IMG/VR virus record: IMGVR_UViG_3300024518_006512
Location: 1 to 24,171 of that record
Source of the DNA: a virus
Strand: one strand, 5' to 3'
DNA: 24,171 nt
Shown: one piece after another, positions 15,782 to 23,298 of the stretch
How positions within the stretch are numbered: position 1 is the first letter of the stretch
Layout: each line of letters begins with the position of its first letter
Position numbers and translations under genes: made by a program
Notes under the pieces: generated by a model
What the model was told of the DNA's origin: nothing
What the model saw: only the letters and a program-made list of their open reading frames with translations
Database searches by the model: none

Positions 15782-15806
15782 CATCGCGGGCATCGTATGT
15801 TATATT
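15778..15806 (+). promoter_or_regulatory. Sigma70-like promoter of the helicase gene
   Basis: TTGACA (15778-15783), a 17-base spacer ending in ATGT, and TATATT (15801-15806) precede the helicase gene. The -35 box overlaps the stop codon of the exonuclease gene, the same arrangement as at 11396. The leader would be about 14 bases and includes the GGGGG ribosome site. Confidence 0.8.
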
Positions 15807-15826
15807 AAGAATAGATAGGGGGAAAA

Positions 15827-17188
15827 ATGTCTAAGGAAGACTTTAGCCAATATGGCAAAGACTTTCAGGAAACCTTGTGTCATCTGATCTTGGTCAATAG
15901 GCCCTTTGCAGATCAGATGTTTGAGGTTTTGAATATTAATTTTCTGGAGCTTAAATATCTTCAAGTTTTTGTCCAGCTAGTTAAGGAATATAGAGAAAAA
16001 TATTCTGTCCATCCGACAGAAAAAATTATGACTTCTATATTGAGAACGGAATTGACCAACGAAAATGAGTCTGTCCAACAACAAATTAGGCATTTTTTTG
16101 CTAGAATATCTAAAACTACAATAGAAGATTCTGAATATATTATAGAAACATCTTTAGACTTTTGTAGGAAACAAAAGCTAAAAGAGGCAATGCTTAAATC
16201 TGTAAAACTATTAAAGAACTCGTCTTTTGACGAGATTTCTCAGGTTATAAACGAGGCGCTCAAGCTTGGTTCCGATTCAAATTTCGGACACGATTATGTA
16301 AAAGATTTTGAACAGAGATTTATTTTTAAAGCTAGAAATCCAATCGCCACTGGCTGGGCGGAAATAGATGCGATAACTCATCAGGGCTTGGGACAGGGAG
16401 AACTTGGGGTGGTCATTGCCCCAACGGGCGCGGGTAAAAGTATGGCCCTCGTTCACATGGGCGCCCAAGCTATGAAGGCAGGAAAAAATGTTGTATATTA
16501 TACGCTAGAATTATCTGAAACGGTAGTTGGGTCACGCTTTGACAGTTGTATAACAAATGTCCCGCTCAATGATTTATCTGCATTTAAAGAAGAAATATAT
16601 GAAAAAGTTCAAATGATAGAGGGCAATTTGATAGTGAAAGAATATCCCACCAAGTCTGCTAGCTGCCAAACCCTAAAGAATCATCTAGAAAAGTTGGTGA
16701 ACCGAGGATTCAAGCCCGATATGGTTCTGGTGGATTACGGAGATTTATTGCGGCCAATTTCAACATTAAGGGAGAAAAGACACGAGCTGGAGACTATTTA
16801 TGAACAGCTTCGAGCAATTGCTCAGACACATGGTTGTTGTGTCTGGACAGCATCTCAAACGAACCGTTCTGGATTAAATGCCGAAGTTATTACAATGGAA
16901 TCAATATCGGAGGCTTTTAATAAATGTTTTGTTGCAGATTTTATTTTTTCAATATCCAGAACGGCGGAAGATAAATTGGCAAACACGGGACGTATTTTTG
17001 TTGCTAAGAATAGGAATGGTGTTGATGGTATAATTTATCCAATTTATATGGATACCAGAAATGTAACAATTAATGTTCAAACATCTACCGGCGAGACCAT
17101 CGGCGATGTAAAAAAAGAAGCCAAGAAGAGACAAGAGAAAAAATTAGTAACGTTATATAAGAAAGTAAAGGATGGGGGGAGAAAATAA
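15827..17188 (+). CDS. DnaB-type replicative helicase (gp41-like)
   Basis: This 453-aa protein has a helical N-terminal domain (about residues 1-145) that would bind a primase, then a RecA-like motor: Walker A A-P-T-G-A-G-K-S (198-205), motif H1a Y-T-L-E-L-S-E (Glu228), Walker B M-V-L-V-D-Y-G-D (Asp303), and motif H3 T-A-S-Q-T-N-R (Gln344). The order and sequences match DnaB/gp41 hexameric helicases that move 5'-3' on the lagging strand. The C-terminus is basic and Lys-rich. No primase gene was recognised in the window. The reductase gene that follows overlaps by one base (TAATG), so the two are coupled and share the promoter at 15778. Confidence 0.93.
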   Translation: MSKEDFSQYGKDFQETLCHLILVNRPFADQMFEVLNINFLELKYLQVFVQLVKEYREKYSVHPTEKIMTSILRTELTNENESVQQQIRHFFARISKTTIEDSEYIIETSLDFCRKQKLKEAMLKSVKLLKNSSFDEISQVINEALKLGSDSNFGHDYVKDFEQRFIFKARNPIATGWAEIDAITHQGLGQGELGVVIAPTGAGKSMALVHMGAQAMKAGKNVVYYTLELSETVVGSRFDSCITNVPLNDLSAFKEEIYEKVQMIEGNLIVKEYPTKSASCQTLKNHLEKLVNRGFKPDMVLVDYGDLLRPISTLREKRHELETIYEQLRAIAQTHGCCVWTASQTNRSGLNAEVITMESISEAFNKCFVADFIFSISRTAEDKLANTGRIFVAKNRNGVDGIIYPIYMDTRNVTINVQTSTGETIGDVKKEAKKRQEKKLVTLYKKVKDGGRK

Positions 17189-19437
17189 TGTCGTTAAGTG
17201 CACTTCAAGATTATACTAGGATAGCAAAATATGCTAAATATTTGCCAGAGAACAAGAGGCGCGAAACCTGGAAAGAACAGGTTACTCGTGTATTCAACAT
17301 GCATAGGGAAAAATTTAAGGATAATGAGGAAATTTTATCTTTTATTGAAGAGGCAGAATTAGCGGTACAAAAGAAAGAGGTTCTTGGATCGCAAAGAATT
17401 TTGCAGTTTGGCGGCCGCCCAATTTTTAAGCATAACGCACGCGTTTATAATTGTGCCTTTGGCCATATCAATCGAACGAGATCATTTCAAGAGCTTATGT
17501 ATCTTCTTCTGTGCGGCTGTGGAGTGGGCTTTTCAGTTCAGAAACATCATGTGGCATCCATTCCTCTTGCTGCACGCCCAGAAGAGGAAATCAGTAAGAT
17601 TTTTGTGGTTCCCGACACGATTGAGGGGTGGGCTGATGCAATTGGTGTGCTAGTTACGAGTTATCTTGGAGGCAATGCCGATTTTGATGATTATATCGGC
17701 TTTAGGGTGGTTTTTGATTATTCAAAAATTCGACCTGCGGGATCCCCCCTCAGTTCCGGGTCAAAAGCTCCAGGCCCTGCGGGCCTAGAGAGGTCAATTG
17801 AAAAAATTAGAGAAGTTTTTGAAAAGAGGCTCGGAGTCTCAAGCCGCACACGCCTTGAGCCTGTTGATGTTTATGATATTATTATGCACGCTGCCGATGC
17901 AGTAATCTCCGGCGGAGTCCGCCGCTCCGCAACAATAGCCCTCTTTTCTCCGGACGATAAAGCAATGGCTACCGCCAAGACTGGCAATTGGTTCGTGGAG
18001 AACCCCCAGCGCGGCCGCTCAAACAATAGTGCTCTCCTCATTCGCGACAAAACCTCGAAAGAGACATTCAACCGACTAATGGGCTGGGTGCGCGAGTTCG
18101 GAGAGCCAGGATTTGTATGGGCCGACAGTACAGAAATGGGCTTTAATCCTTGTGTTGAGATTGGTCTATATCCCGTAGATATTGAGACTAACAAGCCCGG
18201 TTGGCAATTTTGCAATTTGACAGAAATCAATGGCAAGAAAGCAAAAACTCCAGAAAGTTTCCACAGCGCTTGCCGCGCTGCGGCAATTATTGGCACGCTT
18301 CAATCAGCATATACGGATTTCCCCTATTTGGGGGAAACAACCGAAAAGATTACAAGACGGGAATCACTCCTTGGGGTTTCAATCACTGGTATGATGGATA
18401 ACCCAGAAGTCTTGTTTAATCCGCAAGTTCAAAGAGCTGGCGCAAAGATTGTCAAGGATATTAATAAAGAAATTGCTTCTATGATTGGAATTAATCAGGC
18501 AGCGCGAACGACGTGCGTAAAACCCGCCGGCTCAACTAGTTGTATTCTTGGCACCGCTTCGGGAATTCACCCGCACCACGCTAAGAGATACTTTCGCCGA
18601 GTGCAGGCAAACGTACAGGAAAACCCAGTTCAGCACTTTAAAAAATTTAATCCGCGCGCAGTTGAGAAGTCCGTCTGGGATCCGAATGGAGTAACAGAAG
18701 TTATTACTTTTCTCTGTGAAGTGCCAGTTGGCGCTAAGACCAAGAATCAAATTGATGCATCAAGATTGTTGGAAAGCGTGAAATTAACACAGCAGAATTG
18801 GGTTCGCTATGGAACAAACAAAGATTTGTGTGCTCAGCCGTGGTTAAGTCATAATGTTTCTAATACTATTCACGTCCGAGAAAATGAGTGGGCTGAGATA
18901 GCCGATTACATTTATAAGAATAGGAAATACTTTGCAGGAATTTCTTTAATTCCAAATTCTGGAGATAAAGACTATCCCCAAGCTCCGTTTTGTGCCGTTC
19001 CATATCCTGCGGACATCTTGAGGGAGTATGGCGCCGGCTCCTTTTTCGCTTCTGGAATAATAGAGTCCGCGCTTTTTGCATTTTCTGGTGATTTGTGGGC
19101 GGCCAGCGATTGCTTGCTTGGAATAGGAGAACCACTTGATAAAGTTACTCCAATCAAGCGCAGTTGGGCAACTTCTGCCATCAAATTCGCCGATAGCCAT
19201 TTTAACGGAAATGTCAGGATAATGACATATTGTCTAAAGGACATATATAATTTAAAACTTTGGGAAAAACTTTCTCAGGAATATAAAGATATTGATTGGA
19301 CATCAATGTGTGAAGAAGAAGATAATATTGACTTTGCACAAGATTCTGCATGTGCTGGTGGTACATGTGAAATCCCCATTGAATATTTAAATGCCCTAAG
19401 GGAAAATAAAGAACAACAAATCGACATAAAGGAATAA
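17188..19437 (+). CDS. nrdJ: Adenosylcobalamin-dependent (class II) ribonucleoside-triphosphate reductase
   Basis: This 749-aa enzyme makes deoxyribonucleotides using a B12-generated thiyl radical. It resembles the monomeric Lactobacillus leichmannii type (739 aa). Key residues are all visible: Cys89 in Y-N-C-A-F (like Cys119), Asn320, Cys322 and Glu324 in N-P-C-V-E (like Asn406, Cys408, Glu410), Cys342 in F-C-N-L-T-E-I (like Cys419), and the C-terminal redox pair Cys722 and Cys727 in C-A-G-G-T-C (like Cys731/Cys736). The run R-P-A-G-S-P-L-S-S-G-S-K-A-P-G-P and the C-V-K-P-A-G-S-T-S segment are also typical. It needs host cobalamin or a salvage supply, works with oxygen, and needs no small subunit, so no nrdB or nrdD is expected. 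It is coupled to the helicase gene. Confidence 0.95.
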   Translation: MSLSALQDYTRIAKYAKYLPENKRRETWKEQVTRVFNMHREKFKDNEEILSFIEEAELAVQKKEVLGSQRILQFGGRPIFKHNARVYNCAFGHINRTRSFQELMYLLLCGCGVGFSVQKHHVASIPLAARPEEEISKIFVVPDTIEGWADAIGVLVTSYLGGNADFDDYIGFRVVFDYSKIRPAGSPLSSGSKAPGPAGLERSIEKIREVFEKRLGVSSRTRLEPVDVYDIIMHAADAVISGGVRRSATIALFSPDDKAMATAKTGNWFVENPQRGRSNNSALLIRDKTSKETFNRLMGWVREFGEPGFVWADSTEMGFNPCVEIGLYPVDIETNKPGWQFCNLTEINGKKAKTPESFHSACRAAAIIGTLQSAYTDFPYLGETTEKITRRESLLGVSITGMMDNPEVLFNPQVQRAGAKIVKDINKEIASMIGINQAARTTCVKPAGSTSCILGTASGIHPHHAKRYFRRVQANVQENPVQHFKKFNPRAVEKSVWDPNGVTEVITFLCEVPVGAKTKNQIDASRLLESVKLTQQNWVRYGTNKDLCAQPWLSHNVSNTIHVRENEWAEIADYIYKNRKYFAGISLIPNSGDKDYPQAPFCAVPYPADILREYGAGSFFASGIIESALFAFSGDLWAASDCLLGIGEPLDKVTPIKRSWATSAIKFADSHFNGNVRIMTYCLKDIYNLKLWEKLSQEYKDIDWTSMCEEEDNIDFAQDSACAGGTCEIPIEYLNALRENKEQQIDIKE

Positions 19438-19441
19438 TAAT

Positions 19442-19708
19442 ATGATGAGACCATGTAACAGGTATGTTTTAATTTCACAGCCGAAAGCGGAAAAAGGCGA
19501 AAGTTTAATCGCGTTGCCAGAGGGATCCTTCAGGCCCGAAAGTAAATATTCAAAAGTAGAAATTTTTGCTGCGGCACCAGACGTCCGCCCCCCCATTTCG
19601 GTTGGGAATCAGGCAATCGTTTTAACACATATGATCGAAGAAGTGGAATTTGACAATGAAGTAGTCTATTTAGTATTGGAAAATCATATTCTTGCGATTT
19701 TAGATTAG
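19442..19708 (+). CDS. GroES-like co-chaperonin
   Basis: This 88-aa protein follows the GroES/gp31 pattern: R-P-C-N-R-Y-V-L-I near the start (like the first strand of GroES), a mobile-loop equivalent with hydrophobic L-I-A-L at 22-25, a middle V-G-N-Q-A-I-V-L-T, and an ending N-E-V-V-Y-L-V-L-E-N-H-I-L-A-I-L, which lines up well with the closing strands of bacterial GroES. It would cap the host GroEL ring, probably to fold phage proteins, as gp31 does for the T4 capsid protein. I chose ATG 19442, eight bases after AAAGGA; a second ATG follows directly. It sits just after the reductase gene. Confidence 0.8.
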   Translation: MMRPCNRYVLISQPKAEKGESLIALPEGSFRPESKYSKVEIFAAAPDVRPPISVGNQAIVLTHMIEEVEFDNEVVYLVLENHILAILD

Positions 19709-19720
19709 GGGAACTTTGAT

Positions 19721-19876
19721 ATGAATAGAAACTTTTTAAATTTAATTAAGGAATTGGTCAGTGAAGAGCTTTTCAAGAGGGAAGCACTTCTGGAGTCGCC
19801 GGTTAATAAAAGCAGACAAATTATTTTGGAAAGAAAACTCAATAAGATGTTGGGAAAAAAGATAGATGAGCGATGA
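19721..19876 (+). CDS. 51-aa small protein, unknown
   Basis: A short gene starts with ATG at 19721, 10 bases after GGGGA, and ends at TGA 19874-19876. The product is an amphipathic helix with alternating hydrophobic and charged residues (F-L-N-L-I-K-E-L-V-S-E-E-L at positions 5-17), then a Lys/Arg-rich end. Its stop region overlaps the next start codon by 11 bases, so it fits the tight packing of neighbouring genes. The N-terminal run, hydrophobic helix then E-E, weakly recalls the leader seen in the genes from 21130 on. No family recognised. Confidence 0.6.
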   Translation: MNRNFLNLIKELVSEELFKREALLESPVNKSRQIILERKLNKMLGKKIDER

Positions 19877-20057
19877 TGCTTATGAAGTTAATAAAATAAT
19901 AAAATCTTGGGATCTTGGATATAATTTGGGCCACGCTTTGAAATATATTGTGAAATATAAGGAAGGTAGTGAAAAGCCAATTGATGATTTGAGAAAGGCA
20001 AGATTTTTTATTGATCGCCACATCCGACTCTTGAATCAGGAAGATGAAGCTCAATAA
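19866..20057 (+). CDS. DUF3310-like small protein
   Basis: This 63-aa protein matches the core of the DUF3310 family, common in tailed phages: Y-E-V-N-K-I-I-K-S-W-D-L-G-Y-N-L-G-H-A-L-K-Y-I (residues 6-28) and I-D-D-L-R-K-A-R-F-F-I-D-R-H-I (39-53). The usual His-Tyr motif near the N-terminus is absent, so this is a short version. DUF3310 proteins are sometimes annotated as nucleotide kinases, but their function is not settled. It overlaps the preceding and the following gene, so all three are likely translated together. Confidence 0.75.
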   Translation: MSDDAYEVNKIIKSWDLGYNLGHALKYIVKYKEGSEKPIDDLRKARFFIDRHIRLLNQEDEAQ

Positions 20058-20925
20058 GCATATTTATAAAAAGGAAACTATTGTTATCGGCGGAGGACTG
20101 AGTGCTCTTTTATATTCTTATTATAACAATTTGCCTTGTATTTTTTCTAAGTCCAGCGTTCCCTTTGAGTTTGATGTGTTTGATGGGGGGTACGACTTCT
20201 CGTTCCTCGGAGTTGAGGAGCCGAATAGACTAGTCATCTGGCAAAGGCTTATAACCTCCCTCTCTCTGGGTGGTCAGTTGCCGATGTCGGATAAGACAGA
20301 GTCTATTAGTATACAAGACAACAATCTTAAGGCAGTTACCGGCAATTCTAGGCTGGGTCGGTTTGAATTTGACAAGTTGGTTGTTTTCGACGACAGGGAC
20401 ATTCGAGGCTTGCCACCCACAAGGGGCCAGGAAGTTGGAAAATGCAGAGTTATTGATTGGTTTCATGTTCGATCCGGGATGGAGCATAATCATAATTCGC
20501 TGGAGACTGAAGACAACTTCATTCAGAAAGTTATTTTCTACCCGTCAGATAGATTTGGAAATCAAACGTCAGAAAGGGTTAGAAAGGATCTTGTGGCGAT
20601 ATCACATTTGGACGAGGATCAATTAGATGATTTTGATTATTCGGATACGATGGCAAAGTTCAAAATCACACAGATGATGAAAGACGCTGGAATAAAGGGC
20701 GCGCGCAACGGCAGAGATACTTATAATCCCAATATTTACAGATATTATTCTCCCAAGATAGAGGCAGCAGAAAGACAAGTAATTTCAAATGTTAAAAACT
20801 TTTATAAAAAAGATAAAAGATTTGAATTTAGGCACGAAACACCAGAAGAAATTATTAAATTATTTTCGTGTGATCCTCAATCTTATTGTTCAAAAATTAC
20901 GGAGTTATTGTATAAAAATAACTAA
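20044..20925 (+). CDS. Putative FAD/NAD-binding protein of unknown role
   Basis: This 293-aa protein starts with ATG at 20044 (AGG three bases before, overlapping the previous gene by 14 bases). Residues 13-22 read I-V-I-G-G-G-L-S-A-L, the start of a dinucleotide-binding Rossmann fold as in flavoprotein oxidoreductases. The rest contains L-V-I-W-Q-R-L-I-T-S-L-S-L-G-G-Q (63-78), F-D-K-L-V-V-F-D-D (109-117), and a basic C-terminal half. I recall similar proteins conserved in T4-like cyanophages near replication and nucleotide genes, with no known function. The second Gly-rich and Asp motifs of classical FAD enzymes are not evident, so cofactor binding is an inference. Confidence 0.55.
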   Translation: MKLNKHIYKKETIVIGGGLSALLYSYYNNLPCIFSKSSVPFEFDVFDGGYDFSFLGVEEPNRLVIWQRLITSLSLGGQLPMSDKTESISIQDNNLKAVTGNSRLGRFEFDKLVVFDDRDIRGLPPTRGQEVGKCRVIDWFHVRSGMEHNHNSLETEDNFIQKVIFYPSDRFGNQTSERVRKDLVAISHLDEDQLDDFDYSDTMAKFKITQMMKDAGIKGARNGRDTYNPNIYRYYSPKIEAAERQVISNVKNFYKKDKRFEFRHETPEEIIKLFSCDPQSYCSKITELLYKNN

Positions 20926-20935
20926 TTATATAACG

Positions 20936-21133
20936 ATGGGTCACCTAAGAGACATTAACGAGGGATATTTTGAGCATTTCCGCCATGCCTTTGAGATGGG
21001 GTCTGTCTTATTCTTGGCTTCCTTCGGTCAGTTCTTGCACTCTGTGTTCCCGGCCATACGGCCGCCTCTCGGATCCGATGTGAGGTCCCTGATTAAATTT
21101 TTAGAAACAAAGCTGCCGGAGAATAGAAAATGA
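20936..21133 (+). CDS. Small membrane protein, DUF6356-like
   Basis: I place the start at ATG 20936, ten bases after the upstream stop, giving 65 residues. An in-frame open stretch reaches back to 20789 but lies inside the previous gene. The product has F-E-H-F-R-H-A-F-E-M-G-S-V-L-F-L-A-S-F-G-Q-F near residues 12-33 and H-S-V-F-P-A, and so looks like the small proteins annotated as DUF6356, which carry one membrane-spanning helix. The role is unknown. It overlaps the next gene by four bases (ATGA), suggesting coupling. Confidence 0.6.
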   Translation: MGHLRDINEGYFEHFRHAFEMGSVLFLASFGQFLHSVFPAIRPPLGSDVRSLIKFLETKLPENRK

Positions 21134-23298
21134 AGCAATTTTTTGAAGGCTTGCGCCGCTGGGGAACCCTTACTGAGGAACAGCTTCTTGTCGAGAGCAT
21201 CCTTAAAGACGCGAAGAAAAAATATCCGAATGTTGACCCCAATTGGGTTGACAGGCTAAGTGAAAGAGACCCGTCTGGGAAAAATAAATATTTGATGTGG
21301 GCAACAAAGCAGTTCGCGAAGATGACAGAACCATATCGCGAGAAAGCCCAAGCCCAAAGCGATGCCCGTGGTGGGCACCTACATCCCGACGACGAAGTCG
21401 TCGTCGCCCAAGCGTCATACGAGGCATACAGGGCCATAGCCGATGCTGTAGGGAAATTCCATGCAAATTCTCAAAGATTGAAGAGTAAAGATATCAACGC
21501 CTACAAAACCGCCGATGATATTACGGCGGCGATTAGGGATCTTGGGATGAGCGATAGGCAAAAAAGACAAAAAAGGAGAGAGCGCGCCCAGGAGGGATCA
21601 ACGAAAATAGGAGAGGATGATAATTTTTTGGTGATGAGGCCCCTGACGCCGGCGGCGTCCTGTTACTATGGCCAGGGGACTGGAACACCCAAATATGGTC
21701 CGTGGTGCATTGCAAAAACAAAGGGGCAGAATTATTTTCAATCATACACCGATGACGGGAAAGCTTTTTATATAGTCAACATGAAAAATCTTGATGAAGA
21801 TACTGATGGCAAAAAGATTGCTCTGGTATATGAAAGGGACTGGGATTATGATGCTCCGGAGGAGATTTGGAATAGGCCAAATGATAGTGTCGAAGAAGAT
21901 TCATTTCTCAGGTACGTTACAAAAAATATTATCGCCGCATGGTTTTCTGATTATGAGAAGGTTTATATGGAGTGGGAAACATTCCACTCCGACCCGGAAA
22001 AAGAAAATTTAACAGATAATCTCAAAAAGCTCGCATCCAACTTGGGCCTCGACATCGAGCCCCCCGACGACGTCGACCTGGAACTCACTGAAATATTTCA
22101 GGAGGAGGTCTTCGACATTTTTAAATTATCAGCTGAACACAACAGGGAAAATCCAGCCGGCCCAGACCCGCAGGCCTATGAGGATCTACTGAACGCGCAG
22201 GACTTTTCAAATGTTCATGTAACTCTTGAGGATTACGGAGAGGGTATGTGGTGGGATGGCGGAGTATATTGGAAACTCCCAGAATTAGAATACGCCGTGG
22301 ACGAGCTGGGCGACGAACAGGGTTTCGGCCATTGGAAGGATGACATCCTAGAAATTTTCATATCAGTTGCTGACAATAATTATATATATCCAGATGAGTC
22401 CGAAGCCATTTCGAGTGAGGAGGCTATTCGATTTGTATTTCATCCGGACCATGGCCAAAGCACCTCCCTAGAGGGGTTTGAATCCTTCTTGGAAAGCATG
22501 CAGACGGTTGAAGATGCATATGATACTATTTTGAAAGAGGCCCTGCAAGTTATGGTCGAGGCAGGTATAACGACGTCTGAAGAGTATGATAAGAGGGCGG
22601 AACAAATCAGAAAGAAGTATCTCAACAAGTTTGAGAATTTTGGCGCGATATTCGAGAAAGGAAAAATAAAGTTTTACCAGAAAGAGGAGTATGTGGTGCA
22701 AATGCCACTCTTCAGAACCCTCGGTGGCCCAGAACTCAGGCGAGTTGAACCCAGGTCCGCCGCCCAATGGCTCGCCCCTTCTCCAGAGAGGGACCAATAT
22801 TTCAAAAACACCGTTGGATATCTCAACACGCTCAGCGTTAAGGACCGAGCACTCAAATATGCCTTTGATAAAACTTGGCCACTAGCTTACGACCGATCCA
22901 AGGAAATGCAAAAACAACTCTCATTGACGGAGATTCATTTATACGGTGATTATCCCAATCTACACCAGCTGGAATTCACAGAATATCTTGTTGACCTAGA
23001 GAATGGCGGAGAACTCGGCGCCGCAGTTATATTTTCTAGGGTACCCACGGACGATGAGCGGGGCTTGGCATATGCCGACTGGCTTGATGAAAATTTAGAC
23101 ACCTTCTACGACGCAGTTGCGGAGTTTATCTTAAAAACGGCCCACGAAACCCGCGTTCACCAAGGGCGCGCCAACCCCGGCAAATTTGAGGCAGGTCGAA
23201 AGTTGGGATTTGGAGCACAAGACTCAGAAGAGCAGGTTTCTGAAAATGCCTCTTATAGTAAACTTTGCGAAGGGTGGAAAAGGTGGGCAGGCAAGTGA
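21130..23298 (+). CDS. 722-aa protein with possible packaged-protein leader
   Basis: The product starts M-K-Q-F-F-E-G-L-R-R-W-G-T-L-T-E-E, a relative of the leaders of the next two genes. Residues 47-62 (D-P-S-G-K-N-K-Y-L-M-W-A-T-K-Q-F) and 110-125 (F-H-A-N-S-Q-R-L-K-S-K-D-I-N-A-Y) form a helical domain I have seen in uncharacterised phage proteins. A second unit at about 165-240 has A-S-C-Y-Y-G-Q-G-T, W-C-I-A, then Y-F-x2-Y and F-Y-I-V-N, an arrangement I recall from other phage proteins of unknown role. The rest is acidic, rich in Asp, Glu, Trp and Tyr. No signal peptide or known catalytic site was found. The first ATG overlaps the previous stop. Confidence 0.7.
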   Translation: MKQFFEGLRRWGTLTEEQLLVESILKDAKKKYPNVDPNWVDRLSERDPSGKNKYLMWATKQFAKMTEPYREKAQAQSDARGGHLHPDDEVVVAQASYEAYRAIADAVGKFHANSQRLKSKDINAYKTADDITAAIRDLGMSDRQKRQKRRERAQEGSTKIGEDDNFLVMRPLTPAASCYYGQGTGTPKYGPWCIAKTKGQNYFQSYTDDGKAFYIVNMKNLDEDTDGKKIALVYERDWDYDAPEEIWNRPNDSVEEDSFLRYVTKNIIAAWFSDYEKVYMEWETFHSDPEKENLTDNLKKLASNLGLDIEPPDDVDLELTEIFQEEVFDIFKLSAEHNRENPAGPDPQAYEDLLNAQDFSNVHVTLEDYGEGMWWDGGVYWKLPELEYAVDELGDEQGFGHWKDDILEIFISVADNNYIYPDESEAISSEEAIRFVFHPDHGQSTSLEGFESFLESMQTVEDAYDTILKEALQVMVEAGITTSEEYDKRAEQIRKKYLNKFENFGAIFEKGKIKFYQKEEYVVQMPLFRTLGGPELRRVEPRSAAQWLAPSPERDQYFKNTVGYLNTLSVKDRALKYAFDKTWPLAYDRSKEMQKQLSLTEIHLYGDYPNLHQLEFTEYLVDLENGGELGAAVIFSRVPTDDERGLAYADWLDENLDTFYDAVAEFILKTAHETRVHQGRANPGKFEAGRKLGFGAQDSEEQVSENASYSKLCEGWKRWAGK

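Noticed and set aside
17871-18296. 141-codon - strand open frame inside the reductase gene
   Set aside because: The + strand frame encodes conserved class II reductase sequence here, so the reverse frame is a shadow.
20789-20935. Upstream extension of the small membrane protein gene
   Set aside because: The extension lies inside the preceding gene and reads as basic, low-complexity sequence; ATG 20936 gives a protein that fits the DUF6356 pattern from its first residues.
21387-21403. CGACGAC-GAA-GTCGTCG hairpin as a regulatory element
   Set aside because: It lies in frame in the 722-aa gene, encodes Asp-Asp-Glu-Val-Val, has no T run, and can arise from repeated GAC/GTC codons.
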